Of a stretch of 64,000 bases of DNA, positions 52,610-62,853 are shown piece after piece; within the stretch, counting starts at the first letter, position 1; the number at the start of each line of letters is the position of its first letter. The notes under the pieces are model-generated. The model saw only the letters and a program-made list of their open reading frames with translations, was not told the DNA's origin and ran no database searches. The stretch comes from Actinomycetes bacterium. Its GTDB lineage: Bacteria; Actinomycetota; Acidimicrobiia; Acidimicrobiales; RAAP-2. The position numbers were made by a program, and so were the translations under genes. Where the stretch lies: positions 1 through 64,000 of the forward strand of contig JAJYVT010000002.1 of assembly GCA_021791845.1 (NCBI GenBank), given 5' to 3'.

Positions 52610-53200
52610 ATGAAGCGCAAGACGTTCGACCTGATCCTCACGGCAGTGGGTGGGGCACTGACGGTGATCCTGGTGGTTGCCGGGGCGCTGCTGCTCGTCG
52701 GCGCCAACTACGCCAACAGCAACGTCCACGACCAGCTGGCCCGCCAGCAGATCACCTTCCCGACCAAGGCGCAGATCCTGACAAAGAAGGGCGAGGACTA
52801 CATCTCCCGCAACGTGCAGCTGCCGTACGCCGGCCAGCAGGTCCTCACCGGGACACAGGCCAAGGCCTACGCCTACAAGGTGCAGATGGACGTGTACCCG
52901 ATGCCGTTCCACGGCGTGTACTCGAAGGTCTCCGCCTTCGCGATGACCCACCCGACAACAGCGAAGGCGGCCGCCCTCGTGACAACGAGCTTCCGGGCGA
53001 CCACGCTCCAGGGGCTGCTCCTCGAGGCCTACGCCTTCTCGCAGTTCGGGACGATCGCCACTGACGGCGCCATCGCCGCCTTCTCCCTGGCCTTCTTGAT
53101 GCTCCTCCTGACCGGCCTCGGCCTCTGGCACGTGCGCCGCACCCCGGTCAGCGAGGAGTTCCCGAAGTCCTTCGCAACCGAGACCCGTCAGGCTGCCTGA
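52610..53200 (+). CDS. Two-helix membrane protein, probable DevR target (unknown)
   Basis: 196 residues: an N-terminal helix (about residues 9-32), an external domain of about 100 residues (KAQILTKKGEDYISRN, VLTGTQAKAYAYKVQMD), and a second helix (about 150-172) with a short basic tail. No family assigned with confidence. ATG 52610 follows AAGGGGGCAG. It is directly downstream of the two DevR-type boxes, so it is probably induced by low oxygen or NO if the regulator behaves like DosR. Confidence 0.75.
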   Translation: MKRKTFDLILTAVGGALTVILVVAGALLLVGANYANSNVHDQLARQQITFPTKAQILTKKGEDYISRNVQLPYAGQQVLTGTQAKAYAYKVQMDVYPMPFHGVYSKVSAFAMTHPTTAKAAALVTTSFRATTLQGLLLEAYAFSQFGTIATDGAIAAFSLAFLMLLLTGLGLWHVRRTPVSEEFPKSFATETRQAA

Positions 53201-53235
53201 GCAGCACCGGGCGCTCGGCGCCCCGAGGCGGGGAC

Positions 53236-53266
53236 GCTGCCCCTCCGGTTCGTCCGGGGGGGCAGC
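53236..53266 (+). terminator. Hairpin terminator with UUCG-type loop
   Basis: A 13-bp stem (53236-53248 with 53254-53266, one G-U pair) and loop TTCGT lies 36 bases past the stop of the membrane protein gene. No U-run follows, as is usual at this GC content. Confidence 0.6.
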
Positions 53267-53343
53267 GCCGCGTCCGGCCTCGGCGCCGGACTGGCGGGGC
53301 GGTGGACCGCTGCGGCGCGCCTCGGACCGCTAGACATGGCCCG

Positions 53344-53856
53344 ATGGCGGGCAGGCCGCGACGCGACGTGGAGACGATCGAGTTCGACCCCGGCACCACC
53401 GACGCCGTGGTGGCGCGCATGGAGGAACTGGCGAGCGCCGGTGACGGATGGATCAACGTGCTGCCCGGGGTGCCCGAGGAGGAGGTGGAGGAGCCGCCGC
53501 GAGGCGTCTTCACCGCCCTGTTCGGCACGGCGCAGCCGCCGGTCAGCATGGGGACCTGGGTGCCGGCCGGCGGGGGCCGGCGCGACAGCGGCGCGGAGAC
53601 CGTCGGGTTCATGCACCCCCGGGGCCGGCGGGCGGTGAACCAGCTCGCCTCGGCCGGGGTGATGGTGCCCGCCGGATGGCGCGTGGGCCAGGACCACCCC
53701 CGCCGCGGGCTGATCGTCCGCCCGCCGTCTGGCACCCCGCACGCCGAAGTGCTGTCGTGGGTCCTGCGCGCCGGCGCCGCCCTTGCCGTGGTGCCCCTGA
53801 CCGGGCGCTGGCAGGCCCGGGTCTACCTGCCCAAACCGAGATCGACCACGTCGTAG
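53344..53856 (+). CDS. Hypothetical protein
   Basis: 170 residues, no family recognised. The sequence is evenly mixed and looks folded (VETIEFDPGTTDAVVARMEEL, GWINVLPGVPEEEVEEP, WRVGQDHPRRGLIVRPP, LTGRWQARVYLP). No signal peptide or membrane helix. The ATG at 53344 is preferred to 53302, because the earlier stretch is Arg-rich and non-structured. Its 3' end overlaps the convergent monooxygenase-domain gene by 34 bases. Confidence 0.7.
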   Translation: MAGRPRRDVETIEFDPGTTDAVVARMEELASAGDGWINVLPGVPEEEVEEPPRGVFTALFGTAQPPVSMGTWVPAGGGRRDSGAETVGFMHPRGRRAVNQLASAGVMVPAGWRVGQDHPRRGLIVRPPSGTPHAEVLSWVLRAGAALAVVPLTGRWQARVYLPKPRSTTS

Positions 53857-54254
53857 CTCCACAGCTCGCTGTGGGTGGCGACCGGGGGCGCCTCACCTCC
53901 AGGGTGCCCGCCTCCGGGGTGCCCGCTTCCGGGGTGCCCGCCTCCAGGGTGCCCGCCTCCGGGGTGCCCGCCCGACCCGCCGCCTTCGTGCGCCGCCCCC
54001 GGGTCGTCTCCTTCGCCCGCAGCTCGGTGCCCGTGGGCGAAGGCAGGCGAGCGCACCCACGCCTGGAACGACTCCTCGTCCCGCCAGCGGGTGAGGACCA
54101 GCCAGGTGTCGCGGCCATCGGTCGGCCGGAGCAGCTCGAATCCCACGAGCCCCTCTGCCTGGTCCACCGCCCCGGCGCGGTTGGCGAAGCGGCGGGCCAG
54201 CTCGTCGCCGGATCCCGGGGGGACGGTGATGGCGTTGATGCGCACGACGGTCAT
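53823..54254 (-). CDS. ABM-domain protein (heme-degrading monooxygenase-like) with a repeat insert
   Basis: 143 residues. The antibiotic-biosynthesis-monooxygenase fold is visible: VVRINAITVPPGSGDELARRFANRAGAV, LVGFELLRPTDGRDTWLVLTRWRDEESFQAWVRSPAFAHGHR, as in IsdG/MhuD-type heme-degrading enzymes and related ABM proteins. The last strand (HSELWSYDVVDLGLG) is separated from the body by a Gly/His/Pro insert made of GGGHP units, coded by a 15-bp tandem repeat. The start is ATG 54254. It converges on the preceding gene with overlapping ends. Confidence 0.85.
   Translation of the reverse strand: MTVVRINAITVPPGSGDELARRFANRAGAVDQAEGLVGFELLRPTDGRDTWLVLTRWRDEESFQAWVRSPAFAHGHRAAGEGDDPGAAHEGGGSGGHPGGGHPGGGHPGSGHPGGGHPGGEAPPVATHSELWSYDVVDLGLGR
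53896..53970 (-). repeat. Five tandem 15-bp repeats inside the ABM gene
   Basis: The unit CCTCCAGGGTGCCCG, with one or two base changes, is repeated five times without gaps from 53896 to 53970 and codes GHPGG-type units in frame. Confidence 0.95.
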
Positions 54255-54285
54255 CCCCCCATCATGGAGCGTCCGGCCGGCGGCG

Positions 54286-55140
54286 TCAGATCCCCAGGAG
54301 GCTGGTGCGGGCCGCCCGGTCGACCAGGCGAGCCGGGACCAGCCCGTTGAGGAACCACCCCACCCGGGCCTCGACCCCCACGGGCACCACGGGCCGGTTG
54401 CCCGCGACCGCGTCCACCACGGCGCCGGCCACGAGCTCGGGGGGGTGGCCGCGGGCGAAGAGCCGTCGGATCCGGGCCCTCGACTCGGCGGCCGCCCGGT
54501 CGCCGCGGAACCGGGTCCGGGACGTGATGGCGGTGGCGATGACGCCCGGGCACACCGCCGAGACGCCCACCCCGCAAGGGCCCCAGTCGGCGCGCAGGCA
54601 CTGGCTCAGTGCCAGGACGGCGGCCTTGGTCGTCACGTAGGCGGGCTCCGTCGCCCGGGGGGTGAAGGCGAGCCCCGAGGAGACGTTCACGACGTGGCCC
54701 CGCCCCTGGGCCACCATGGAGGGACCGAACGCCCGGCACCCGTTGATCACGCCGCCGAGGTTGATGCCCAGGATCCACCGCCAGTCGTCGTCGGTCGTGT
54801 CGAGGAAGCGCCCCGTCATGCCGACGCCTGCGTTGTTCACGAGGACGTCGGGTGGGCCGTGCTCGTGGACGACGGCGCGGGCGGCCGCTTCCATCGCCGG
54901 GCCGTCCGACACGTCGACCTGATGGGCCTCGCCGCCGGTCTCCGCCGCCACCGCCCGGGCCGCCGGCCCGTCGACGTCCAGGGCGACGACGTGCATGCCC
55001 CGGGAGCGCAGCGTCCGTGCCGTCGCCCGGCCGATACCGCTCCCCGCTCCGGTGACGACGGCCAGCCGTCCCGGCCCGACCAGGGCCTCGCGGGAGGCGG
55101 TGCCCCCGCCGGCGCTCACGGTGCCCCCGCCGGCGCTCAC
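54286..55140 (-). CDS. Short-chain dehydrogenase/reductase
   Basis: A 284-residue SDR. It has the cofactor motif VVTGAGSGIG, LDVDGPAA (NAD preference), VLVNNAGVG, the catalytic Ser in VNVSSGLAF, the YVTTK pair and VCPGVIATAI. The start is GTG 55140, inside the stop of the monooxygenase gene (GTGA). The first 14 codons include a 21-bp duplication that carries a second GTG at 55119, so either codon could be used. It is the third gene of an AurF-like/BVMO/SDR operon. Confidence 0.9.
   Translation of the reverse strand: MSAGGGTVSAGGGTASREALVGPGRLAVVTGAGSGIGRATARTLRSRGMHVVALDVDGPAARAVAAETGGEAHQVDVSDGPAMEAAARAVVHEHGPPDVLVNNAGVGMTGRFLDTTDDDWRWILGINLGGVINGCRAFGPSMVAQGRGHVVNVSSGLAFTPRATEPAYVTTKAAVLALSQCLRADWGPCGVGVSAVCPGVIATAITSRTRFRGDRAAAESRARIRRLFARGHPPELVAGAVVDAVAGNRPVVPVGVEARVGWFLNGLVPARLVDRAARTSLLGI
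55099..55140 (-). repeat. Duplicated 21-bp unit carrying the SDR start codon
   Basis: GGTGCCCCCGCCGGCGCTCA plus C occurs twice in direct tandem (55099-55119 and 55120-55140), with a diverged partial third copy from 55141. Each perfect copy contains a potential GTG start and the TGA of GTGA. Confidence 0.9.
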
Positions 55141-56723
55141 GGTGCCCCCGCCGGGGCGCCGGGCGCCCACGGGCCCCGGGCCGGAGCGACCGGCGCACCG
55201 CCGGCCGCCGCCGGCCGCGGCCGGGGGAAGGCGGTGGACCGGGTGGTCACCGCGTAGGCGCCGAGGTCGAAGCGGCGGGTGGCACGCCGGTAGCTCCAGC
55301 TGGACCCGGGCCAGATGGCGACGTTGCGACCCTCGGCGTCCAGGTACCAGCTCCGGCAGCCGCCCTGGGTCCACACGCTCTGTCCGCTTCGCCTGCCGAT
55401 CTCGGCATCCCACGCGGCCAGTGCCGCCGGGCGCACCTCGATGGACGCCGCCCCGGCCCGTTCCATGGCGTCCAGGGCGCCCAGCAGGTAGGCGATCTGC
55501 GACTCGATCACGAAGACCATTGACGAATGGCCGAGCCCGGTGTTGGGGCCGACCATGAGGAAGAGGTTGGGGAAGCCCGGCACCGTCATGCCCTTGTAGG
55601 CGGCGAGCCGGGGTCGCCACGCTTCGGCCAGCGGGCGGTGCTGGCGACCGAAGGTGCGGGCCGCCGCGCCGGTGCCTGCGACGTCGAACCCGGTCCCGAA
55701 GACGATGGTGTCGACGGGGCGCTCGCGGCCGTCCCGGGTCACGACGCCGCGCTCGGTCACTTGCGCGATGGGATCGGTGACCAGCTCCACGTTGGGCCGG
55801 CCGAGGGAGGGGTAGTAGTCGCTCGACACGAGGATGCGCTTGCAGCCCAGCTCGTAGTCCGGCGTGAGCCTGGCCCGCAGCGCGGGGTCGGGCACCTGGC
55901 GCTCGAGGTGGCGCCGGGCCATGTCGACCGCGATCCTGGCCCTGCGCCGTCGGCGGACCGGGCTGCCGACGAAGCCGAGGACGTAGGCCTCCCGCGCCCA
56001 GTAGACGGCGGCCCGGGCGGCCAGCTGGGTGCCGGGGACCCAGCGGAAGAGGGCGTGCTCGAAGCCCGAGAGGGCCCGGTCGCGCCGCGGCACGATCCAT
56101 GGCGGGGTGCGCTGGAAGACGTGCAGCTGGGCCACCCTCGGCTGGATGCGGGGCACGAACTGGACGGCGGAGGCGCCGGTGCCCACCACCGCCACCCGCT
56201 CGCCGGTCAGGTCGTGGTGGTGGTCCCAGCGGGCGGAGTGGAAGAGCGTGCCCCGGAAGTCCGCGAGCCCCGGGAGGTCGGGAAGGCTCGGCTCGCTCAA
56301 CGGCCCGCGCGCAGACACCAGCACCGTCGCCCGGACCCGCCCCCGGACCGTGTCCACGTCCCAGCACGCGTCCTCGTCGTTCCACACCGCCTGCGTGACC
56401 TCGTGGCCGAACCGGACATGGGGCAGGACGCCCGACCGGGCGGCGCTGTCCTCGAGGTAGGCCTGGATCTCGCGCTGGGCCGAGAAGGACCGGCTCCACG
56501 ACGGGTTGGGGGCGAACGAGAACGAATAGAGGTTCGAGGGCACGTCGCAGGCGGCGCCCGGATAGGTGTTGTCCCGCCACGTGCCGCCGACCGTGGCGCC
56601 CCGCTCGAGGACGACGAAGTCCGTTGTGCCCCGCTGGCGCAGGCGGATGGCCAGGCCGAGCCCGGCGAAGCCCGCACCGATGATGGCCAGGCGGAACCGG
56701 CCGCCGGCCGGAGCCCCGCTCAC
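55137..56723 (-). CDS. Flavin monooxygenase, Baeyer-Villiger type
   Basis: A 528-residue FAD/NADPH monooxygenase. It has the FAD motif IIGAGFAGLGLAI at residues 14-26, the NADPH motif VVGTGASAVQFVP, and the Baeyer-Villiger fingerprint FRGTLFHSARWD between them. GGTWRDNTYPGAACDVPSNLYS is the usual FAD-domain block of this group. It would insert oxygen next to a ketone or oxidise a heteroatom. The last 30 residues are Pro/Ala/Gly-rich. The GTG start overlaps the stop of the AurF-like gene, and the stop overlaps the SDR start. Confidence 0.93.
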   Translation of the reverse strand: MSGAPAGGRFRLAIIGAGFAGLGLAIRLRQRGTTDFVVLERGATVGGTWRDNTYPGAACDVPSNLYSFSFAPNPSWSRSFSAQREIQAYLEDSAARSGVLPHVRFGHEVTQAVWNDEDACWDVDTVRGRVRATVLVSARGPLSEPSLPDLPGLADFRGTLFHSARWDHHHDLTGERVAVVGTGASAVQFVPRIQPRVAQLHVFQRTPPWIVPRRDRALSGFEHALFRWVPGTQLAARAAVYWAREAYVLGFVGSPVRRRRRARIAVDMARRHLERQVPDPALRARLTPDYELGCKRILVSSDYYPSLGRPNVELVTDPIAQVTERGVVTRDGRERPVDTIVFGTGFDVAGTGAAARTFGRQHRPLAEAWRPRLAAYKGMTVPGFPNLFLMVGPNTGLGHSSMVFVIESQIAYLLGALDAMERAGAASIEVRPAALAAWDAEIGRRSGQSVWTQGGCRSWYLDAEGRNVAIWPGSSWSYRRATRRFDLGAYAVTTRSTAFPRPRPAAAGGAPVAPARGPWAPGAPAGAP

Positions 56724-57730
56724 CGGCGGGCTGGGGCCGGCGCGCCGTCAGGAGCGGGCGCCTCCCAGATGCCCATCGCCCGCCACAGGGGGTGGGCCCA
56801 CCGGGGGAGCAACCCGGTCTCGGCGCACAGGCGGCGGATGCCGGCCACCGACCCGGCCACCAGGGCACGCTGCTCGGGTGAGCGTCGCCCGGACCGCACC
56901 ACCGATGGCGGGATGGCGTTCGCCCGGGCGAAGCCCCCCGGGGTGTCGAGCATCAACCGGACCATCGTCCCGAGCAGGAGCGGTACCGCCACGGCCAGGG
57001 TCCGTCGACGTACCGGGTGCAGGCGCGGGATCTCCCGCTCGAGGTAGTGCCGGGCGAAGGAGCGGTGCCTCGCCTCCTCGGTGACGTGGATGCGGATGAT
57101 CCGCTCCAGCAGCGGGTGGGCGATGCCGGCGCGCAGGCGCCGTCGTTGGACGTAGTCGATGGGCTCCTCGCCGCCGAGCACGAAGAAGAAGAAGAGCGCT
57201 GGCGCACGCCGGGCGAGGGGCACCACCAAGCGCTCGGCGGCGCGCTTCACGAACGCCGGCATGCCGGGGGCCGGCACGCCGGCACGGTTCACGAGCTCCT
57301 GGAACATCATGGTGTGCTGCGACTCCTCGATGACCTCGTGGTGGAGGTAGCGGAACTCCGGCCGCCCGTTCTCCAGCCAGAAGGCCCGCGCCAGGAGGCC
57401 CCGCTGCAGGACGTTCTCGAACTCCCACCCGGTCCGCATGGTGATCGCGATGCGCTGGAGCCCGAGCCGCGACCGCACGTCGGGAGGTTGCGACCGGTAC
57501 CACTCGGTCGTGGCGACGGGGTCGAAGTCCTGCAGCTCCCACCGGAGGTCGCGGCTGTCCACCCGGTGCTCGGGGGCGTCCCACTCCACGTCGGCGTAGG
57601 CGTCGAAGTGCTTGTCGACCGACTGGCGGCTCAGCCGCGCGCACAGGGCCTCGAACGCCCCGGCCCCGTCGGGCGCGGGCGCCGGGGGCCGGGGAGGGTC
57701 GGCGGGTTCGGGACGGGTGGCGACGGACAT
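56720..57730 (-). CDS. AurF-like diiron oxygenase
   Basis: A 336-residue four-helix diiron protein of the AurF (p-aminobenzoate N-oxygenase)/metal-dependent hydrolase-like group. Ligand motifs are ENVLQRG, HHEVIEESQHTMMFQEL, FFFVLGGEEPIDYVQ and IHVTEEARHRSFARHYLE (E and ExxH pairs). It probably hydroxylates or N-oxygenates a substrate with O2. ATG 57730 has GGAGGT exactly 5 bases upstream. It is first in an operon with the Baeyer-Villiger enzyme and SDR, divergent from a MerR regulator. Confidence 0.88.
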   Translation of the reverse strand: MSVATRPEPADPPRPPAPAPDGAGAFEALCARLSRQSVDKHFDAYADVEWDAPEHRVDSRDLRWELQDFDPVATTEWYRSQPPDVRSRLGLQRIAITMRTGWEFENVLQRGLLARAFWLENGRPEFRYLHHEVIEESQHTMMFQELVNRAGVPAPGMPAFVKRAAERLVVPLARRAPALFFFFVLGGEEPIDYVQRRRLRAGIAHPLLERIIRIHVTEEARHRSFARHYLEREIPRLHPVRRRTLAVAVPLLLGTMVRLMLDTPGGFARANAIPPSVVRSGRRSPEQRALVAGSVAGIRRLCAETGLLPRWAHPLWRAMGIWEAPAPDGAPAPARR

Positions 57731-57775
57731 GGAGACCTCCACGATGGTGCTACTCCGTTCCCACTGTGCAATGTA

Positions 57776-57796
57776 CCATTGGACAATGGCATTGTC
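57776..57796. promoter_or_regulatory. Overlapping MerR-type dyads covering the merR start codon
   Basis: CCATTG-GA-CAATGG (57776-57789) and GACAATG-G-CATTGTC (57782-57796) are perfect inverted repeats sharing the same half-sites. The ATG of the MerR gene at 57786 is inside both. A -10-like TACCAT at 57774-57779 would start a leaderless transcript at about 57786. The divergent AurF operon begins 56 bases away, so one regulator could serve both sides. Confidence 0.7.
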
Positions 57797-58619
57797 AACG
57801 GGCCAGGGAGCGGACGGCGGGAAGCGCTACCGGATCGACGAGCTGGCCCGGGTTGCCGGCACGACCGTGCGCAACGTCCGGGCGTACCAGGACCGGGGCC
57901 TGCTTCCCCCCCCGAGGCGCACAGGCAGGGCGGGCGTCTACTCCGACGCCCACCTGGCCCGCCTGCGACTGGTCGGATCGCTCCTGGAGCGCGGCTACAC
58001 CCTGGCCAACATCGGGGAGCTGCTCTCGGCGTGGGAGGGCGGCCAGGACGTGGCGGCCGTGCTCGGCCTGGAGGCGGCCCTGGTGACGCCGGCCGTCCCC
58101 CGGGCGCCCTCGATCGTGGACGCCGGCGAGCTGGCCGACGCCTTCGGCGCCGACGCCACGGGGCTCCTCGCCGAGGCGGTGGCCGTCGGGGTGCTCGAGC
58201 CCGCCGGACCGGGTCGGTACCGGGTGGCCGACCCCCTCGTGCTCGACGTCGGCCGGTTGCTGGTGGCGTCCGGGGTGCCGCTCGCCGCCGTGCTCGGGGC
58301 AGCCCGGACGCTGCGGACCGAGGTGGCCGTCCTGGCGCGGTTGTTCGTCGGCGTCGTGGAGGAGCAGGTGGTCGAGCCCATGGGCGACCCCATGCCGGCC
58401 GAAGGGGTCCGGGCGCTGGCCGACCTGGTGGCGGCGCTGCGCCCGCTGGCGTCGCAGGTGGTGGCGACGGAGCTGGCGCTGGCGATGGACGACGAGATCC
58501 GCCGGCGGCTGGGGGACCACCTGGCCCGACGGGCAGCACGGGACGCCGGGCCCGGGCGCGAGCCGGACGCCGCACCCCGGGGCGAGCCGGACGCCGGCGA
58601 GGACCCGCGACCGGAATAG
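57786..58619 (+). CDS. MerR-family transcriptional regulator
   Basis: 277 residues. The N-terminal MerR helix-turn-helix and wing are RYRIDELARVAGTTVRNVRAYQDRGLLPPPRRTGRAGVYSDAHLARLRLVGSLLERGYTLANIGELLSAWEGG. The C-terminal ligand or dimer domain is larger than in metal-sensing MerR proteins, as in the TipA/multidrug or lipid-related actinobacterial group. No cysteine metal site is seen. The ATG at 57786 lies within overlapping dyads, implying autoregulation. The C-terminal tail is Glu/Asp/Pro-rich and disordered. Confidence 0.9.
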   Translation: MALSTGQGADGGKRYRIDELARVAGTTVRNVRAYQDRGLLPPPRRTGRAGVYSDAHLARLRLVGSLLERGYTLANIGELLSAWEGGQDVAAVLGLEAALVTPAVPRAPSIVDAGELADAFGADATGLLAEAVAVGVLEPAGPGRYRVADPLVLDVGRLLVASGVPLAAVLGAARTLRTEVAVLARLFVGVVEEQVVEPMGDPMPAEGVRALADLVAALRPLASQVVATELALAMDDEIRRRLGDHLARRAARDAGPGREPDAAPRGEPDAGEDPRPE

Positions 58620-58701
58620 GAGCGGGGACTCCGGTTGTTGAACCCCTCATGCAGGTCGCGCCCTGGGGCCGAACCTGCTGCGGAAAGATCGGAGAAGCAC
58701 C

Positions 58702-61050
<2,349 letters not shown>

Positions 61051-61063
61051 GAGGATCGGCCTG

Positions 61064-61312
61064 GTGAGCGACGACGAGATCATCCATCGGATCGGCCAGC
61101 TGGCCGACGAGGAGCGCCGGCTGGAGGAGTCCCACGCGCAGTCCGCGGTGGGCTTGTCGGCCGAGGAGAAGGCCCGCCTGGACCAGCTGCAGGTGACGCT
61201 CGACCAGCTCTGGGACGTCCTACGCCAGCGCCGGGCCCTCCGGCGCGCCGGGCGCGACCCGGAGGAGGCGGCGGAGCGACCTCCCAGCACGGTCGAGCAC
61301 TACCAGCAGTAG
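61064..61312 (+). CDS. DUF2630 protein
   Basis: 82 residues, mostly one charged helical hairpin (DDEIIHRIGQLADEERRLEES, then LSAEEKARLDQLQVTLDQLWDVLRQRRALRRAGRDPEEA). This matches DUF2630, an actinobacterial family of unknown function. The start is GTG 61064. It lies 13 bases after lon, so they may be co-transcribed. Confidence 0.85.
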   Translation: MSDDEIIHRIGQLADEERRLEESHAQSAVGLSAEEKARLDQLQVTLDQLWDVLRQRRALRRAGRDPEEAAERPPSTVEHYQQ

Positions 61313-61479
61313 GCCGGCGCGCCGGGACGCGCGGGTGGTGCCGGGGCCCGCCGGCCCGGGCCGGCGCGCCGAACCGGTTGGCGCCAGAATCCGGCTGGTA
61401 CCGTGACCAGGCGAACCCCAACTGATCCCCGGCACCCCGTGGGCGGAGCGACCGACGGCGCCGGCCTGAGGAGGAGCGC

Positions 61480-61845
61480 ATGGCGAACAGCGAAGGTCTT
61501 CACGAGCCCGAGGCGCTGCTGTCACCCGAGACCATCGACCGGCACCGGGCGCTGACGTCGCTGCAGGAGGAGCTCGAGGCGGCGGACTGGTACGACCAGC
61601 GGGTCGACGCCACCACCGACTCGGAGCTGGCGGCGATCCTCGCCCACAACCGGGACGAGGAGAAGGAGCACGCCATGATGCTGCTCGAGTGGCTGCGGCG
61701 GCACGACCCGGTCCTCGACGGCCACATGCGGACCTACCTGTTCAGCGAGGGGCCCCTGACCGAGATCGAGGCGCAGTCCGACGGCGGCTCGGGCGACGGC
61801 GGCTCGGGCTCGCTCGGGCTCGGCGACATGCGGGGGCAGTCGTGA
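61480..61845 (+). CDS. Encapsulated ferritin-like cargo protein (EncFtn)
   Basis: 121 residues. The ferroxidase helix pair is SLQEELEAADWYDQRVDAT and LAHNRDEEKEHAMMLLEWLRR. Glu31, Glu61 and His64 match the metal ligands of encapsulated ferritins, which form rings that oxidise Fe2+ inside encapsulin shells. After a Gly/Ser linker the C-terminus GSLGLGDMRGQS resembles the encapsulin targeting peptide. ATG 61480 has GGAGGAGCGC upstream. The stop overlaps the shell gene start (GTGA), so cargo and shell are made together. Confidence 0.93.
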   Translation: MANSEGLHEPEALLSPETIDRHRALTSLQEELEAADWYDQRVDATTDSELAAILAHNRDEEKEHAMMLLEWLRRHDPVLDGHMRTYLFSEGPLTEIEAQSDGGSGDGGSGSLGLGDMRGQS

Positions 61846-62642
61846 ACCACCTGCTGCGCTCCCACGCGCCGATCACCGACGAGGCGTGGCAGCAGCTGGA
61901 CGACGAGGCGCGCCAGCGACTCTCGCCGGCCCTCGCCGCCCGCAAGCTGGTGGACTTCGCCGGCCCGCTGGGCTGGAGGCACTCGGCCACCGACCTCGGG
62001 CGCACGGCCGAGATCGGTGGTCCCGAGGGCGTCCTCCGGGCCCGCCAGCGCAAGGTGCTCCCCCTCGTCGAGCTGCGGGCCCCCTTCACGGTCTCCCTCG
62101 ACGAGCTCCGTGACGCCGGCCGTGGCGCCCTCGACGTCGATCTCGACGCGCTGGACGACGCGGCCCGCCGGGTGGCGCGGGCCGAGAACGTCGCCGTGCT
62201 CCACGGCTGGAGCGAGGCGGGGATCGTGGGGATCTCCGAGGCCTCCTCGCTCGAGGCGGTCTCCCTCGGGTCCTCGTTCGCCGACTATCCCTCCCGGGTG
62301 GCGACGGCGGTCGAGGGGCTGCTCGAGCGCGGGGTGAGCGGTCCCTACGGCCTCGCCCTCGGCCCGGACGGGTACACCGGCGTGGTGGAGACCACCGAGC
62401 ACGGGGGCCTGGTCGTCTTCGACCATCTCCGCCAGATCCTGGGCGGCCCCATCGTGTGGGCACCCGGGGTCCGGGGCGCCGTGCTCGTGAGCCTGCGCGG
62501 CGGGGACCACCTGTTCGAGAGCGGGCAGGACATCTCCATCGGCTACGACCACCACGACGCCGAGTCCGTCCACCTCTACCTCGAGGAGTCCTTCAGCTTC
62601 CGCGTCGTGACCCCCGACGCCGGCGTAGCCCTCACGCTGTAG
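61842..62642 (+). CDS. Encapsulin shell protein
   Basis: A 266-residue encapsulin (linocin/HK97-fold) that assembles into a hollow shell. It has NHLLRSHAPITDEAWQQLDDEAR at the N-terminus (which binds the cargo peptide), ARKLVDFAGPLGWRHSATDLGR, RKVLPLVELRAPFTVSLDELRD, and the C-terminal QDISIGYDHHDAESVHLYLEESFSFRV. With EncFtn it forms an iron-storage nanocompartment. The GTG at 61842 sits in the cargo stop. Two GGGAC-type boxes follow about 45 bases after its stop, but they belong to the next gene. Confidence 0.95.
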   Translation: MNHLLRSHAPITDEAWQQLDDEARQRLSPALAARKLVDFAGPLGWRHSATDLGRTAEIGGPEGVLRARQRKVLPLVELRAPFTVSLDELRDAGRGALDVDLDALDDAARRVARAENVAVLHGWSEAGIVGISEASSLEAVSLGSSFADYPSRVATAVEGLLERGVSGPYGLALGPDGYTGVVETTEHGGLVVFDHLRQILGGPIVWAPGVRGAVLVSLRGGDHLFESGQDISIGYDHHDAESVHLYLEESFSFRVVTPDAGVALTL

Positions 62643-62684
62643 GCGAGGGACGCCGGCGGCGGCCGGTCCCGCCCGGCGGGGCAT

Positions 62685-62744
62685 CGGGACCTTCGCCCCT
62701 GTTGAAGGCCGCCGGGTGTCGCACGGCTCGGGACTTCCGCCCCT
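62685..62744 (+). promoter_or_regulatory. Two DevR-type GGGAC boxes upstream of the cytochrome b gene
   Basis: GGGACCTTCGCCCCT (62686-62700) and GGGACTTCCGCCCCT (62730-62744) share the GGGACYTYSGNCCCT pattern of the two boxes beside the DevR-like regulator at 52.5 kb. Their spacing is 44 bp, four helical turns. They lie about 110-170 bases upstream of the cytochrome b ATG. Confidence 0.65.
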
Positions 62745-62853
62745 ATTGGCGGTCGGCTCGGTCATGCGACCATCTAGGGAGCGGCGCCCTCGCCAGGCCC
62801 GTCGTGGTGCGGACCCCCGCGCCGCTCGAAGGGCGTGACCTCGAGGAGGAGCG

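Noticed and set aside
53896-53970. 15-bp repeats as possible regulatory iterons or origin
   Set aside because: They are in frame inside the ABM gene and similar in style to other coding repeats here. No replication gene is nearby.
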